Assembly (NCBI GenBank): GCA_021778845.1
Contig: JAJYBU010000007.1
Coordinates: 62,001 to 126,000, forward strand
Length of the DNA: 64,000 bases
DNA from: Acidobacteriota bacterium
GTDB taxonomy: Bacteria > Acidobacteriota > Terriglobia > Terriglobales > Acidobacteriaceae
Reading direction: 5' to 3'
In this document: positions 63,283 through 64,000 of the stretch, in pieces
How positions within the stretch are numbered: position 1 is the first letter of the stretch
How the letters are laid out: the number at the start of each line of letters is the position of its first letter
Program-made: the position numbers and the translations under genes
Notes under the pieces: model-generated
The model's database searches: none
Seen by the model: the letters and a program-made list of their open reading frames with translations, nothing else
Told to the model about the DNA's origin: nothing

Positions 63283-64000
63283 ATGACTAACTCCCGCCAG
63301 CTTCGAGTCGTCGCCATCGGCGGCGGAACCGGTCTCTCCACGCTCCTGCGCGGCCTCAAGGCCTTTGTCGCCGCTCCCGCCAACGACTCCGACCCCACCC
63401 ATCCGCATCTCTCCACCCTCATCCGCGAACTCTCCGCCATCGTCACCGTCACCGACGACGGCGGTTCCTCCGGCCGCCTCCGCGAAGACCTCCACATGCT
63501 TCCCCCCGGCGACATCCGCAACTGCCTCGTCGCTCTCTCCCAGGACGAGCACCTCCTCTCCCGCCTCTTCCAGTACCGATTCCCCCACGGCGACCTCGAA
63601 GGCCATAGCTTCGGCAACCTCTTCCTCGCTGCCCTCACCGGCATCACTGGAGACTTCGCCCAGGCCGTCCACACCAGCTCTCAAATCCTCGCCACCCGCG
63701 GCCGCATCTTCCCCTGCACCACCGCCAACGCCACCCTCTCCGCCCGCATGGACGACGGCTCCATCGTCGACGGCGAGACCAGCATCACCGCCTCCAGGCG
63801 TTCCATCGCCGAACTCATCCTCACCCCCGCCGACGCGCGCCCTCTCCCCGAGACCCTCACCGCCATCGCCAACGCCGACCTCATCACCCTCGGCCCCGGC
63901 TCCCTCTACACCTCGCTCATCACCAACCTCCTCGTTCGCGGCATCCCCGAAGCCATCGCCCACAGCAGCGCCACCCGCGTCTACATCTGCAATCTCATGA
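63283..64000 (+). CDS. YvcK/CofD-family gluconeogenesis factor (partial, cut by window end)
   Basis: The frame from the ATG at 63283 (MTNSRQLRVVAIGGGTGLST) stays open to the window edge, giving 239 complete codons. It shows the family motifs 'GGGTGLSTLLRGLK' (13-26), 'TVTDDGGSSGRLRED' (55-69), 'LPPGDIRNCLVALS' (73-86), 'GHSFGNLFLAALT' and 'LGPGSLYTSLITNLLV'. These bind UDP-sugar in YvcK-type proteins, which affect carbon metabolism and cell-wall synthesis. In actinobacterial CofD the related fold makes coenzyme F420, but the 'GGSSGRLR' form fits YvcK. The C-terminus lies outside the window. Confidence 0.9.
   Translation, partial: MTNSRQLRVVAIGGGTGLSTLLRGLKAFVAAPANDSDPTHPHLSTLIRELSAIVTVTDDGGSSGRLREDLHMLPPGDIRNCLVALSQDEHLLSRLFQYRFPHGDLEGHSFGNLFLAALTGITGDFAQAVHTSSQILATRGRIFPCTTANATLSARMDDGSIVDGETSITASRRSIAELILTPADARPLPETLTAIANADLITLGPGSLYTSLITNLLVRGIPEAIAHSSATRVYICNLM

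Overview
The window reads as chromosome of an acidobacterium of the Terriglobia type (Granulicella, Terriglobus or Edaphobacter-like). This is inferred from two very large Oar-type TonB-dependent receptors with an N-terminal carboxypeptidase-regulatory domain and a C-terminal Phe, a secretin with a C-terminal cohesin-like domain, the small Cys/His protein family at 32939, intergenic hairpin repeats of a kind I associate with Acidobacteriota, and high GC with strongly C-biased codons. No rRNA, CRISPR array, integrase or insertion sequence was seen.

Layout. (1) 1-13518 is an accessory-looking, visibly less GC-rich stretch rich in secreted proteins. It holds a YVTN beta-propeller coupled to a ChrB-type chromate-resistance protein, a TonB receptor divergent from an orphan PstS-like binding protein, and a minus-strand operon (11535 to 7325) of a propeller, a two-domain secreted protein, its one-domain paralogue and a further secreted protein. 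A 950-base gene-free gap and a third propeller follow. (2) 13580-19975 holds a secreted protein, an AtoE-type fatty-acid transporter, an OmpR-family two-component pair and ispG. (3) 20078-27947 is one minus-strand run of seven tightly packed genes: secretin-cohesin, two pseudopilins, an M48 protease, queF, an MFS carrier and a glycosyltransferase. (4) 28149-38199 is housekeeping: smpB, pepA, argS, membrane proteins and tRNA-Lys. It is interrupted by one AT-richer gene for an ORC/CDC6-like AAA ATPase (30787-32502), followed by repeats and a small Cys/His protein.

(5) 38614-43916 is a nitrogen-oxide module. It contains a multiply frameshifted cupin relic, a quinol-type nitric oxide reductase (norB), and, divergent from it, an octaheme cytochrome of the hydroxylamine-oxidoreductase type. 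The cytochrome is translationally coupled to a polytopic membrane protein with no heme-c motif. Two FNR-like palindromes lie in the norB/cytochrome intergenic region, each about 40 bases upstream of a plausible start of transcription. (6) 43934-58827 holds an anaerobic sulfatase-maturase-like radical SAM enzyme, a PepSY membrane protein, a beta-propeller/amidohydrolase fusion, a truncated amidohydrolase and a second TonB receptor. A MocR-type regulator with a clear operator palindrome is divergent from the receptor. A PaiB-like protein and a YtcJ-like amidohydrolase follow. Together these suggest uptake and processing of an amide or peptide-like substrate. (7) 58867-62304 holds LPS inner-core genes (hldE, a GT9 heptosyltransferase, a DUF4254 protein). 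A TPR-like protein and the first 239 codons of a YvcK/CofD-family gene, cut by the window edge, close the window.

The best candidates for something undescribed are the octaheme cytochrome with its unusual membrane partner, the lone ORC/CDC6-like ATPase, and the propeller/triplicated-secreted-domain operon.
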